This document shows, one piece after another, positions 44,515 through 52,828 of a stretch of 64,000 nt of DNA. Within the stretch, counting starts at the first letter, position 1. Every line of letters starts with the position of its first letter. The notes below the pieces were generated by a model. It worked only from the letters and a program-made list of their open reading frames with translations. It did not search any database and had not been told where the DNA came from. Source of the DNA: an uncultured Dorea sp. (lineage in GTDB: Bacteria > Bacillota > Clostridia > Lachnospirales > Lachnospiraceae); the NCBI GenBank assembly GCA_910579925.1, contig CAJTVY010000005.1, positions 49,740 to 113,739 of the forward strand. Reading direction: 5' to 3'. Made by a program: the position numbers and the translations under genes.

Positions 44515-45450
44515 ATGACTTATATCCGAACTAAAATGCACAAAGAGATTCATATTGACTCCATTATTACCCTTCATTATTTTGAATATATGAAGAATTT
44601 CACTTTCCAGGGAGAGGCCCATGATTTCTGGGAATTTTTATATATTGACAACGGGACTGTTTCCGTGCGTTCTGATGATACCTGGATGACGCTGAATACT
44701 GGCGATATCATTTTCCATCAGCCTAATGAATTCCATGCCATAAAATCCATTGGAAAGAATTCACCCAACCTTGTGGTAATCTCTTTCATATGCCATTCAC
44801 CGTCTATGAAGCATTTTGTACATAAAAGTTATACGTTATCCAGCGAGGAGCGCACTCTGATCTCCCATATCATCTCGGAAGGCCGTCAGACTTTTTCCAC
44901 ACCTATGCATGTGCCCACGATTGAACAGGTTCAGATCAAGGACAATACACCTTTTGCTTCACAACAGCTGATTATCCTGTATCTGGAGTTATTTCTGATT
45001 ACCTGTATCCGCAACCACCAGGAAAGCACGGTGTCTGATTCTGCGATTCCTAAGGAATCTCCCGAAAAGCAGTCTGCCAGACAGGACCGGCTGGAACGGA
45101 TTATTGAGTACATGGAATTACGGATCTGTGAACAGATCAGACTTACGGATATCTGTAATGAATTTTCCATCAGCCGCTCTTCTCTGCAGGCCCTGTTTCA
45201 CGATGCGAAAGAGTGCGGGGCAATCGACTACTTCAATACCATGAAAATCCAGCGGGCTAAGGAAATCATTCGGGAAGGAACCATGAATTTTACAGAGATC
45301 GCTTATTTTCTGTCTTACAGCTCTCTGCCCTATTTTTCCAAACAGTTTAAGGCAGCTACAGGAATGTCGCCGTCAGAGTATTCCTCTTCCGTGAAGGGGA
45401 TTACAGAAGCTTTGAGGGGAAGCAATCGAGATAAGAAAAAGAAGAGATAA
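44515..45450 (+). CDS. AraC family regulator of the glycan locus
   Basis: A 311-residue regulator. The N-terminal cupin-like sensor (about 1-170) has GEAHDFWEFLYIDNG and TLNTGDIIFHQPNEFH. The C-terminal DNA-binding domain (about 200-300) has RLTDICNEFSISRSSLQALF and FTEIAYFLSYSSLPYFSKQF, then TGMSPSEY. Start at 44515, seven bases after GAGAGG; the longer frame reads through the palindrome and promoter. It is divergent from the DUF5696-like/importer operon, the classic position for a local activator responding to a sugar of the pathway. Confidence 0.92.
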   Translation: MTYIRTKMHKEIHIDSIITLHYFEYMKNFTFQGEAHDFWEFLYIDNGTVSVRSDDTWMTLNTGDIIFHQPNEFHAIKSIGKNSPNLVVISFICHSPSMKHFVHKSYTLSSEERTLISHIISEGRQTFSTPMHVPTIEQVQIKDNTPFASQQLIILYLELFLITCIRNHQESTVSDSAIPKESPEKQSARQDRLERIIEYMELRICEQIRLTDICNEFSISRSSLQALFHDAKECGAIDYFNTMKIQRAKEIIREGTMNFTEIAYFLSYSSLPYFSKQFKAATGMSPSEYSSSVKGITEALRGSNRDKKKKR

Positions 45451-45455
45451 AAAGA

Positions 45456-45502
45456 AGCCGTCGCAGAATGGTATTGAGATGACTCTTCAGCCTGCGGCGG
45501 CT
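45456..45502. terminator. Convergent-gene hairpin between AraC and M18 aminopeptidase
   Basis: AGCCGTCGCAG (45456-45466) pairs with CTGCGGCGGCT (45492-45502), one G-T wobble. It lies between two converging genes and may serve both; T-runs are weak. Confidence 0.6.
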
Positions 45503-45537
45503 CCTTGATTCCCGGCTATTACTCCGGCAGTATTCAT

Positions 45538-46935
45538 TTAACGTGCTTTCAGAAATACCTTATATCCCTTATAAGCTTCATACACATCCGCCTTGCTGGT
45601 TACTTCCCATGGCGCATGCATGCTCAGAACGGCAACGCCGCTGTCAATCACTTCCATACCGTAATTCGCCATGATATAGGCAATGGTTCCACCTCCGCCT
45701 ACGTCTACCTTACCCAGTTCGGCATACTGGTAGGCCACCTCGCCCTCGTCCATGATCTTTCTGATCTGCGCCAGATATTCGGCGTTTGCGTCGTTAGAGC
45801 CTCCTTTTCCCCTGCTTCCGGTAAATTTGTTGAATACCAGTCCTTTGCCGAAGAATGCGGAACTGCGCTTCTCGAAGGCTTCTGCAAACATAGGGTCGTA
45901 AGCTGCGCTTACATCTGAAGAAAGCATTCTGGAATTTGCAAGGGCCCGCCTTAACTTCAGATCTGACTCGCCGCTCTCAAGCGCAATCAGTTCGGCAACC
46001 GCATTTTCAAAAAAACGAGAGTGCATTCCGGTGGCTCCTACGCTTCCAATCTCTTCTTTATCTACCAGGATACAGCATGCGGTCTTCTCCACTTCTTCCA
46101 CGTCCAGAATCGCAAACAGGGATGTGAAGCCGCAGACACGGTCGTCCTGCCCGTAGGCCAGTACCATGCTCCGGTCAATTCCACAGTCTCTTGCCTTGCC
46201 TGCCGGAACAAGTTCCAGCTCTGCAGACGCAAAGTCATCTTCCTCCATATCATAGTATTCTTTTAAGATACTCATAACATTGGCTTTCACGACGTCCTTT
46301 TCCTCTTTATCCAGAGACTCGTCTTTCTCGATGGGACGGCTCCCGAAAAGCAGATCCAGCTTCTCGCCCTCAATCACTTCACCGGCTTTCTTCTCCATCT
46401 GCTTCGCCGCCAGATGTACCAGCAGATCCGTAATGACGAATACCGGATCGTTCTCATTTTCACCAATATTCACCTTGATCACCGTACCGTCTTTCTTTGC
46501 AATGACACCGTGAAGCGCAAGGGGAAGCGTAACCCACTGGTATTTCTTGATGCCGCCATAGTAGTGGGTGTCCAGATAGGCAAGTTCTTCGTTCTCGTAC
46601 AGAGGGTTCTGTTTGATGTCAATCCTGGGAGAGTCAATGTGGGCTCCCAGGATGTTCATGCCTGCTTCCAGTGGCTGCTTTCCGATATGGAAGGCGGCGA
46701 TTGCTTTGTTCATGCATACGGAATAGACTTTATCGCCGGATTTTAACGGCTGATTCGCCTCTTTCACAGCCTCCAGAGACTGATACCCCTTCTCCTCAAG
46801 CCTTTTGACAGAAAGATCAATACACTCCCTCTCTGTCTTGCCTTCATCCAGGCATAACTTATACTCATTGTTTACCTTCTCCAGTTCCTCCATGACTGCC
46901 GGAGAATAAGATCTCCATATATTTTCTCTGCTCAT
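45538..46935 (-). CDS. M18 family aspartyl-type aminopeptidase
   Basis: A 465-residue cytosolic zinc aminopeptidase that removes N-terminal residues (often Asp/Glu) from peptides. Metal-site segments: NILGAHIDSPRIDIK, the VDKEEIGSVGATG catalytic loop, SSDVSAAYDPMF, and the C-terminal SMHAPWEVTSKADVYEAYKG. Length and order are normal for M18. GGGAGG lies before the ATG. Stands alone, converging on the AraC gene. Confidence 0.94.
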   Translation of the reverse strand: MSRENIWRSYSPAVMEELEKVNNEYKLCLDEGKTERECIDLSVKRLEEKGYQSLEAVKEANQPLKSGDKVYSVCMNKAIAAFHIGKQPLEAGMNILGAHIDSPRIDIKQNPLYENEELAYLDTHYYGGIKKYQWVTLPLALHGVIAKKDGTVIKVNIGENENDPVFVITDLLVHLAAKQMEKKAGEVIEGEKLDLLFGSRPIEKDESLDKEEKDVVKANVMSILKEYYDMEEDDFASAELELVPAGKARDCGIDRSMVLAYGQDDRVCGFTSLFAILDVEEVEKTACCILVDKEEIGSVGATGMHSRFFENAVAELIALESGESDLKLRRALANSRMLSSDVSAAYDPMFAEAFEKRSSAFFGKGLVFNKFTGSRGKGGSNDANAEYLAQIRKIMDEGEVAYQYAELGKVDVGGGGTIAYIMANYGMEVIDSGVAVLSMHAPWEVTSKADVYEAYKGYKVFLKAR

Positions 46936-47024
46936 GATGATACCTCCCTGATTTTTTTCTTTTTAAATATTACCTGGCACCTATTGAAACTTCCTGCCGC
47001 CTCTCCATATAGAATGGCAAATGA

Positions 47025-47058
47025 GAGGACGCAGTAAAATGTTCTCTTACTACGCCCC
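47025..47058 (-). terminator. Probable terminator of kbl
   Basis: GAGGACGCAGTAA (47025-47037) pairs with TTACTACGCCCC (47047-47058) with some G-T pairs, seven bases past the kbl stop. It shares GGACGCAGTAA with the sstT/glycyl-tRNA synthetase terminator at 51291-51330. Confidence 0.55.
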
Positions 47059-47065
47059 TGATCTG

Positions 47066-48259
47066 TTATTTCATCTCTTCTCTGACTTCTTTGAAGCATT
47101 TTACAATGAAATCAATATCTTCCTTCGTATGGCTTGCGCATACCTGGGTACGGATCCTTGCCTTCCCCTTCGGCACTACCGGATAGGAGAACGCAACCAC
47201 GTACACGCCCTTCTCCATCATCCTCTTTGCGAATTCTGCCGCAGTCTTCTCATCGTACAGCATAACAGGTACGCATGGATGTGTGCCCGGAATCACATCA
47301 AATTCGTTGTCCACCAGCTCCTTACGGTAATAGGCCGTTACCTCTTCCAGATGATCCCGAAGTTCGGTACTCTCATCCAACATATCGAACAACTCGATAC
47401 TTGCGCCGGCAATCGCCGGGGCCAAAGAATTGGAGAACAGGTACGGACGGCTTCTCTGACGAAGCAGGTCGATAATCTCCTTACGTCCCGATGTGTAGCC
47501 GCCGGATGCTCCTCCAAGAGCCTTACCCAAAGTCCCGGTGATAATGTCTACCCGTCCCTGTACACCGCAGTGTTCCGGCGTTCCCCGTCCGGTCTTTCCT
47601 ACAAAACCTACCGCATGGCTGTCGTCCACCATCACCAGTGCATTGTACTGGTCTGCAAGGTCGCACACGCCCTTTAAGTTACAGATGATACCGTCCATGG
47701 AAAAGACGCCGTCTGTGGCGATCAGCTTGATCCTTGCGCCGGCCTCGTCCGCTTCTTTTAGTTTCGCTTCCAGGTCTTCCATGTTATTGTTCTTATAACG
47801 GAAACGTTTTGCTTTACACAGACGTACGCCGTCGATAATGGAAGCATGGTTCAGTTCGTCACTGATTACCGCATCATCCGCCGTCAGAATCGTCTCAAAC
47901 AGTCCTCCGTTCGCATCAAAGCAGGAAGAGTAAAGAATCGTGTCGTCTGTTCCGAGGAAGTCGGAGATCTTCTTCTCCAGCCTCTTGTGGATGTCCTGGG
48001 TTCCGCAGATGAACCGCACGGAAGCCACGCCGTATCCTTTCTCATCGTAAGTTCTCTTCGCCGCCTCAATCAGCCTTGGGTTATCGCCCAGTCCCAGATA
48101 GTTGTTCGCACACATGCAGAGCAGTTCTCTTCCGTCTTCCATCTTCACCCTTGCGCCCTGGGGCGAAACAAAAGGCGCCTCGCCTTTGAACAGACCGGCT
48201 TCCCGGATTCCCTCTACTTCTTTCGTATAAATGCTTAAAATATCGTCTTTACGTGCCAT
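47066..48259 (-). CDS. kbl: Glycine C-acetyltransferase (2-amino-3-ketobutyrate CoA ligase)
   Basis: A 397-residue PLP enzyme that splits 2-amino-3-ketobutyrate with CoA into glycine and acetyl-CoA, the second step of threonine breakdown. Signatures: NYLGLGDNPRLIEAA, GTQDIHKRLE, VDDSHAVGFVGKTGRGTPEH and the cofactor lysine in TGTLGKALGGASGGY. Length is as expected. It lies downstream of tdh on the same strand, separated by 237 bases that hold a large palindrome, so the pair forms the Tdh-Kbl route. AminoLevulinate synthase homologues share the fold, but context settles the call. Confidence 0.95.
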   Translation of the reverse strand: MARKDDILSIYTKEVEGIREAGLFKGEAPFVSPQGARVKMEDGRELLCMCANNYLGLGDNPRLIEAAKRTYDEKGYGVASVRFICGTQDIHKRLEKKISDFLGTDDTILYSSCFDANGGLFETILTADDAVISDELNHASIIDGVRLCKAKRFRYKNNNMEDLEAKLKEADEAGARIKLIATDGVFSMDGIICNLKGVCDLADQYNALVMVDDSHAVGFVGKTGRGTPEHCGVQGRVDIITGTLGKALGGASGGYTSGRKEIIDLLRQRSRPYLFSNSLAPAIAGASIELFDMLDESTELRDHLEEVTAYYRKELVDNEFDVIPGTHPCVPVMLYDEKTAAEFAKRMMEKGVYVVAFSYPVVPKGKARIRTQVCASHTKEDIDFIVKCFKEVREEMK

Positions 48260-48288
48260 ATTCTTATTATTCCTTCCTTTTTTAAATA

Positions 48289-48496
48289 TTATGATACCAG
48301 GGTCCCAGATTCAAAATCCGATGCAGGCTCGCCTGCAAGAGAATTTTGAACCTGAGGCCCGCAAAACACCGAAAAGCAGCCATTTTTCACAGAAAAATGA
48401 GCGGATTTGAGGTGTTTTAGGATTGCGGGAGCATGAAATGCAAAGCAATCCGTGGTATATAGGGGCAAAAAACCTTTTGCCCCCAACATCATATTA
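48289..48496. repeat. Palindrome-rich intergenic element between tdh and kbl
   Basis: The 237-base gap holds a strong symmetric structure: GCAGGC/GCCTGC (48323-48328, 48331-48336) inside TTCAAAAT/ATTTTGAA (48310-48317, 48343-48350), flanked by CAG and CTG. A second smaller inverted repeat (CATTTTTC with GAAAAATG) lies near 48380-48401. A frame of 71 codons crosses it, but its sequence looks like translated palindrome and I do not call it a gene. The design resembles short dispersed intergenic repeats of Lachnospiraceae genomes; one copy only in this window. Confidence 0.45.
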
Positions 48497-49558
48497 TTAA
48501 TCATTCACATGGGCCCAGTCAAGAATTACCTTGCCGGACTGTCCCGAGATCATTGCCTCGAATCCCTTCTCATAGTCCTTGATATCGAAATGGTGTGTGA
48601 TAATCGGTGAAATGTCAAGCCCTGCCTGGATCATCGTAGACATCTTGTACCAGGTATCCCATACCTTTCTTCCATAGATACCGCGGATATTCAGTCCGTT
48701 AAAGATCACGGTCTCAAGATCTACGGTGGCATCCGTCCTCTGCAGCCCCAGAAGCGCAATGTTGCCGCCATGCTTCATATTGTGGATCATATCGTGAAGT
48801 CCGGCCTGTGATCCGGACATCTCAAGCCCTACGTCAAATCCTTCCGTCATGCCGATCTCTTTCATTACGTCAGAGAGTTTCTCTTCCTTCAGGTTCACGA
48901 CTCTGGTAGCTCCAAGCTTCTTAGCCAGGTCAAGCCTGTAGGGATTCATGTCTGTCACAACTACGTGCCTTGCGCCAGAGAACTTAGCAATCGCAGCAGC
49001 CATACAGCCGATCGGTCCCGCCCCTGCTACCAGCACGTCCTCGCCGAGCATCTCGTAAGACAGCGCCGTATGAGTGGCATTGCCGAACGGATCAAAAATT
49101 GCATACATCTCTTCCGGGATTGCCGGATTGCACGGCCATACGTTGCAGGACGGGATTACCAGATACTCTGCAAAAGCCCCGTTACGGTTCACGCCTACGC
49201 CTTTCGCATCCTTACAGTTCTCCTTATGGCCTTCCAGACAGTTCCTGCACTTGCCGCAGGTAATATGCCCCTCGCCGGAAACAAGATCGCCAGCCTTAAA
49301 GCCTCTGACGCCTTCTCCGACTTCAACAACCTCTCCCACGTATTCATGCCCTGCCGTCAGACCTACCGGGATTGTATGCTGCGCCCAGTCATTCCACTGA
49401 TAGATATGTACGTCTGTTCCGCAGATTGCCGTCTTGCGAATCTTAATCTTTACGTCATTGGGTCCTACTTCCGGTACCGGCACTCTCTTCATCCACAGCC
49501 CTTCTTCCGGCTTCTCCTTCACAAGCGCCCACATCAATCCATCATTCATCTCACTCAA
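48497..49558 (-). CDS. tdh: L-threonine 3-dehydrogenase
   Basis: A 353-residue zinc-dependent medium-chain dehydrogenase oxidising threonine to 2-amino-3-ketobutyrate with NAD. Catalytic-zinc region KTAICGTDVHIYQWNDWAQ and GHEYVGEVVEVG; structural-zinc cysteines in CGKCRNCLEGHKENC; nucleotide fold VAGAGPIGCMAAAIAKFSG. AGGAGG lies nine bases before a TTG at 49558, which I take as the start; an ATG at 49549 is the alternative. Next gene is kbl. Divergent from sstT, so uptake and breakdown of threonine share a 470-base control region. Confidence 0.94.
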   Translation of the reverse strand: MSEMNDGLMWALVKEKPEEGLWMKRVPVPEVGPNDVKIKIRKTAICGTDVHIYQWNDWAQHTIPVGLTAGHEYVGEVVEVGEGVRGFKAGDLVSGEGHITCGKCRNCLEGHKENCKDAKGVGVNRNGAFAEYLVIPSCNVWPCNPAIPEEMYAIFDPFGNATHTALSYEMLGEDVLVAGAGPIGCMAAAIAKFSGARHVVVTDMNPYRLDLAKKLGATRVVNLKEEKLSDVMKEIGMTEGFDVGLEMSGSQAGLHDMIHNMKHGGNIALLGLQRTDATVDLETVIFNGLNIRGIYGRKVWDTWYKMSTMIQAGLDISPIITHHFDIKDYEKGFEAMISGQSGKVILDWAHVND

Positions 49559-49848
49559 TTCTATATTCCTCCTGTTCCTGCCGCCTCCCCGGGCGACGTC
49601 TCGCTACTGCCATTATAACACTCCTTGTCATCTTGTACAACGGATTCCTTTGTATATTTTGTCTATTTTTTTTATCTTATCATCCAGATATCCTACTATT
49701 TTTTACAGATGTCCCAAACATCTCTGCAAATGATAAGATCATCGTATTTTCTCATAATTTTTTTATTATATTTTTACTTTTTTTCGTCTATATTGACAAC
49801 ATTTTCACATTCCAAAAAATATTATTAGTCATTTTTTACAAAATGGCA

Positions 49849-49877
49849 TTTACAAACCGCCGCTTTTTCTATATAAT
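49849..49877 (+). promoter_or_regulatory. Promoter of sstT
   Basis: TTTACA (49849-49854), 17 bases, consensus TATAAT (49872-49877). Predicted transcript start about 49884, five bases before a long leader helix. The rest of the 470-base tdh/sstT gap (49559-49848) is strongly A/T-rich without other structure I can define. Confidence 0.7.
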
Positions 49878-49888
49878 ATATCTTGTTA

Positions 49889-50015
49889 TTATTGATATAT
49901 TCTGAACGGAAGGGAGCCTGGTGTTACCTCTGACATCTTCCTCCATGATCATATATCAATAACATCGGGGAACATATTTTTAAAGAGAGGATTTGCAGAT
50001 CTCTTCGTCTGCAAA
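49889..50015 (+). promoter_or_regulatory. Structured 5' leader of sstT (unrecognised)
   Basis: A perfect 12-bp helix, TTATTGATATAT (49889-49900) with ATATATCAATAA (49951-49962), closes a 50-base domain containing GGAAG/CTTCC (49908-49912, 49937-49941) and a small GGT-GTT-ACC hairpin (49920-49928). A second hairpin follows, TTTGCAGA (49992-49999) with TCTGCAAA (50008-50015), whose loop CTCTT can pair with the AAGAG stretches on either side, one of which is in the ribosome-binding region. It begins right after the predicted transcription start. I do not recognise it as a named riboswitch class. Confidence 0.5.
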
Positions 50016-50029
50016 GAGAGGTAGGAAAC

Positions 50030-51259
50030 ATGAAGAACGTACTAAACAAATGGAACAGTATCAGCCTTGTCAAAAGAATCCTGTGCGGGCTGATCATCGG
50101 TATCATTCTTGGTCTGGTAATTCCGCAGGCATCGGCAATCTCTATCCTGGGGAACCTGTTTGTAGGGGCTTTGAAGGGAGTCGCCCCAATTCTCGTATTC
50201 TTCCTTGTTATGAGCGCATTGTGCCACATGGGAGAAGGACAGAAGACGAATATGAAGTTTATTGTAGTCCTCTATCTGCTGGGGAATCTGATTTCTGCAC
50301 TTTCAGCGGTAATGGCAAGTTATCTCTTCCCGATTACGCTGACACTGTCCGAGAGTACTGCAGCCAGTGACGTCGCACCTCCAAGCGGAGTGACGGAAGT
50401 TCTGACCAATCTTCTGATGAACGTTGTAGCGAATCCGGTGGATTCCATCGTGAAAGCGAACTATATCGGTATCCTGGCATGGGCCTGCATCTTCGGAATC
50501 GCCCTCAAGAAGGCGAATAACGGCACCAAGCAGGCGTTAGAGAACATCTCAGACGCAGTAGCCACCGCCGTAAAGTGGATTATCAGCTGTGCTCCTTTCG
50601 GTATCATGGGACTGATCTTTACCACTATCTCAGAGCAGGGCTTAGGAGTATTGTTAAGCTATGGCCGTCTGATTCTGGTTCTGGTCGGCACTATGGCGTT
50701 CGTAGCGCTGGTTCTGAACCCGTTGATTGCTTTCCTGTGCATCCGGAAGAATCCGTTTCCTCTGGTATTCCGTTGTCTGAAGGACAGCTTTATCACAGCG
50801 TTCTTTACCCGTAGTTCTGCAGCCAATATTCCTGTGAACATGGAACTGTGCGAGAGCCTTGGACTGGATGAGAATACTTACTCCGTATCCATCCCCCTTG
50901 GAGCTACCATCAACATGGCGGGAGCTGCCATTACAATCTCCACTATGGCGCTGGCGGCGGCTCATACCATGAATGTTTCCGTAGATTTTCCGACTGCGTT
51001 CATCCTTTGCGTACTGTCTGCAGCCAGTGCGGCGGGAGCTTCCGGCGTAGCGGGCGGATCTCTGCTTCTGATTCCTATGGCCTGCAGTCTCTTCGGTATC
51101 TCTAATGATATCGCAATGCAGGTAGTCGGCGTTGGTTTCATCGTGGGCGTTATCCAGGATTCCTGCGAGACAGGTCTGAATTCCTCTACAGACGTACTGT
51201 TCACAGCCTGTGCAGAGTACAGAGACAGACGGCTTCATCCGGAGAATTATAACAATTAA
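50030..51259 (+). CDS. sstT: Sodium:serine/threonine symporter
   Basis: A 409-residue membrane protein of the dicarboxylate/amino acid:cation symporter family, subgroup SstT. It has eight or so helices plus re-entrant loops: LVKRILCGLIIGIILGLVIP, the serine-rich hairpin FFTRSSAANIPVNMELCE, and PLGATINMAGAAITISTMAL. Imports serine and threonine with sodium. Start at 50030 after GAGAGGTAGG. The divergent tdh-kbl genes degrade threonine to glycine, and the next gene charges glycine. Confidence 0.95.
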   Translation: MKNVLNKWNSISLVKRILCGLIIGIILGLVIPQASAISILGNLFVGALKGVAPILVFFLVMSALCHMGEGQKTNMKFIVVLYLLGNLISALSAVMASYLFPITLTLSESTAASDVAPPSGVTEVLTNLLMNVVANPVDSIVKANYIGILAWACIFGIALKKANNGTKQALENISDAVATAVKWIISCAPFGIMGLIFTTISEQGLGVLLSYGRLILVLVGTMAFVALVLNPLIAFLCIRKNPFPLVFRCLKDSFITAFFTRSSAANIPVNMELCESLGLDENTYSVSIPLGATINMAGAAITISTMALAAAHTMNVSVDFPTAFILCVLSAASAAGASGVAGGSLLLIPMACSLFGISNDIAMQVVGVGFIVGVIQDSCETGLNSSTDVLFTACAEYRDRRLHPENYNN

Positions 51260-51290
51260 TTACATGCATGAGTATCCTCATGAAATCTAT

Positions 51291-51330
51291 AAAGGGGACG
51301 CAGTAAGAACCTGCTTACTGCGTCCCCTTT
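51291..51330. terminator. Bidirectional terminator between sstT and glycyl-tRNA synthetase genes
   Basis: A perfect 17-bp stem, AAAGGGGACGCAGTAAG (51291-51307) with its complement (51314-51330), six-base loop, followed by TTC on the plus strand after a TTT end. Suits both converging genes. Confidence 0.88.
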
Positions 51331-51362
51331 TTCTAAATGAAACTTTCTGTTTCAAAATCAGC

Positions 51363-52754
51363 CTACCACTCGAACTTCTTTGCGAAATATGCGTCCAGTT
51401 CTTCAATCTTAACTCTTTCCTGCTCCATGGAGTCACGCTCACGGACGGTTACGGCTCCGTCTTCCTCAGACTCAAAGTCATAGGTCACACAGAACGGCGT
51501 CCCGATCTCATCCTGGCGGCGGTAACGCTTACCGATATTGCCGCGCTCGTCGTACTCACAGTTATACTTCTTAGAAAGCTCTGCGTATACCTTCTGCGCA
51601 CCCTCGTTCAGCTTCTTGGAAAGAGGCAGCACACCAATCTTCACTGGCGCCAGCGCCGGATGGAAACGAAGGACTGTCCTCATGTCTCCTCCTTCCAGCT
51701 CCTCTTCATCGTATGCGCTGCACAGGAATGCAAGTACCATACGGTCCGCACCAAGCGACGGCTCAATGACATAAGGAATGTATTTGATCTTCTTCTCATC
51801 GTCAAAATAAGTCATGTCCTGCTTGGAAGTATTCTGATGCTGCGTCAGATCGAAATCTGTCCTGTCGGCAATTCCCCACAGTTCGCCCCATCCAAACGGG
51901 AACAGGAATTCCACGTCTGTGGTTGCCTTACTGTAGTGGCTCAGTTCTTCCGGTGAGTGGTCGCGGTAACGAACCTCTTCCTTCTTAAGTCCCAGAGCCT
52001 CAAGCCAGTCAAGACAGAACTGCTTCCAGTATGCGAACCACTCAAGGTCTGTATCCGGCTCGCAGAAGAATTCAAGTTCCATCTGTTCAAACTCTCTGGT
52101 ACGGAACGTAAAGTTCCCTGGTGTAATCTCGTTACGGAATGACTTACCAATCTGGCAGATTCCGAAAGGAATCTTCTTTCTGGATGTACGCTGTACATTC
52201 TTGAAATTCACGAAGATACCCTGCGCCGTCTCCGGACGCAGATATACGACACTCTTGGCGTCTTCCGTCACTCCCTGGAAGGTCTTAAACATCAGATTGA
52301 ACTCACGAATCTCCGTGAAATTATGCTTGCCGCAGGTGGGACACGGAATCTCTTTCTCTCTGATGTAGGACTCCATCTGCTCGTGGCTCCATCCGTCAAT
52401 GCTGTCGCCAATATCTATTCCATTCTCATGGGCATAATCTTCTATCATCTTGTCCGCACGGAAACGCTCATGACATTCCTTACAATCCATAAGAGGATCG
52501 CTGAACCCGCCCAGGTGTCCGCTTGCCACCCATGTCTGTGGATTCATCAGAATTGCACAGTCCACGCCAACATTGTAGGGGGACTCCTGTACGAACTTCT
52601 GCCACCATGCTTTCTTCACGTTGTTCTTCAGCTCCACGCCAAGATTGCCATAATCCCATGTATTAGCAAGTCCGCCGTAGATCTCGGAACCCGGGTAAAC
52701 GAATCCTCTTGATTTCGCCAAAGCTACAATCTTCTCCATCGTCTTTTCTGCCAT
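51363..52754 (-). CDS. glyQS: Glycyl-tRNA synthetase (homodimeric type)
   Basis: A 463-residue class II synthetase of the alpha2 type. Motif 2 is in FRNEITPGNFTFRTREF, motif 3 in PSLGADRMVLAFL, and the N-terminus has SRGFVYPGSEIYGGLANTWD. A zinc-ribbon-like pair (CKECHERF and CPTCGKH) is present. Normal length. Last gene of the M16-era-yqzL-recO-glyQS run. No T-box leader fits in the 74-base gap upstream. Confidence 0.96.
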   Translation of the reverse strand: MAEKTMEKIVALAKSRGFVYPGSEIYGGLANTWDYGNLGVELKNNVKKAWWQKFVQESPYNVGVDCAILMNPQTWVASGHLGGFSDPLMDCKECHERFRADKMIEDYAHENGIDIGDSIDGWSHEQMESYIREKEIPCPTCGKHNFTEIREFNLMFKTFQGVTEDAKSVVYLRPETAQGIFVNFKNVQRTSRKKIPFGICQIGKSFRNEITPGNFTFRTREFEQMELEFFCEPDTDLEWFAYWKQFCLDWLEALGLKKEEVRYRDHSPEELSHYSKATTDVEFLFPFGWGELWGIADRTDFDLTQHQNTSKQDMTYFDDEKKIKYIPYVIEPSLGADRMVLAFLCSAYDEEELEGGDMRTVLRFHPALAPVKIGVLPLSKKLNEGAQKVYAELSKKYNCEYDERGNIGKRYRRQDEIGTPFCVTYDFESEEDGAVTVRERDSMEQERVKIEELDAYFAKKFEW

Positions 52755-52828
52755 ATCCTCTTCCTCACCTTCTATATAATCAATTGCTAATTATTATAAC
52801 GTCAACCCTTCTTCTTTTCAAGTGCTAT

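Noticed and set aside
48289..48504. 71-codon minus-strand frame between tdh and kbl
   Set aside because: Its codons span nested palindromes, there is no Shine-Dalgarno, and the end overlaps tdh; treated as a repeat element.
49625..49905. Short Phe/Tyr/Ile-rich frames in the tdh/sstT gap
   Set aside because: They reflect A/T-rich DNA, lack ribosome-binding sites, and overlap the sstT promoter.
52755..52828. T-box leader for glycyl-tRNA synthetase
   Set aside because: The gap is only 74 bases and has no T-box sequence or terminator.
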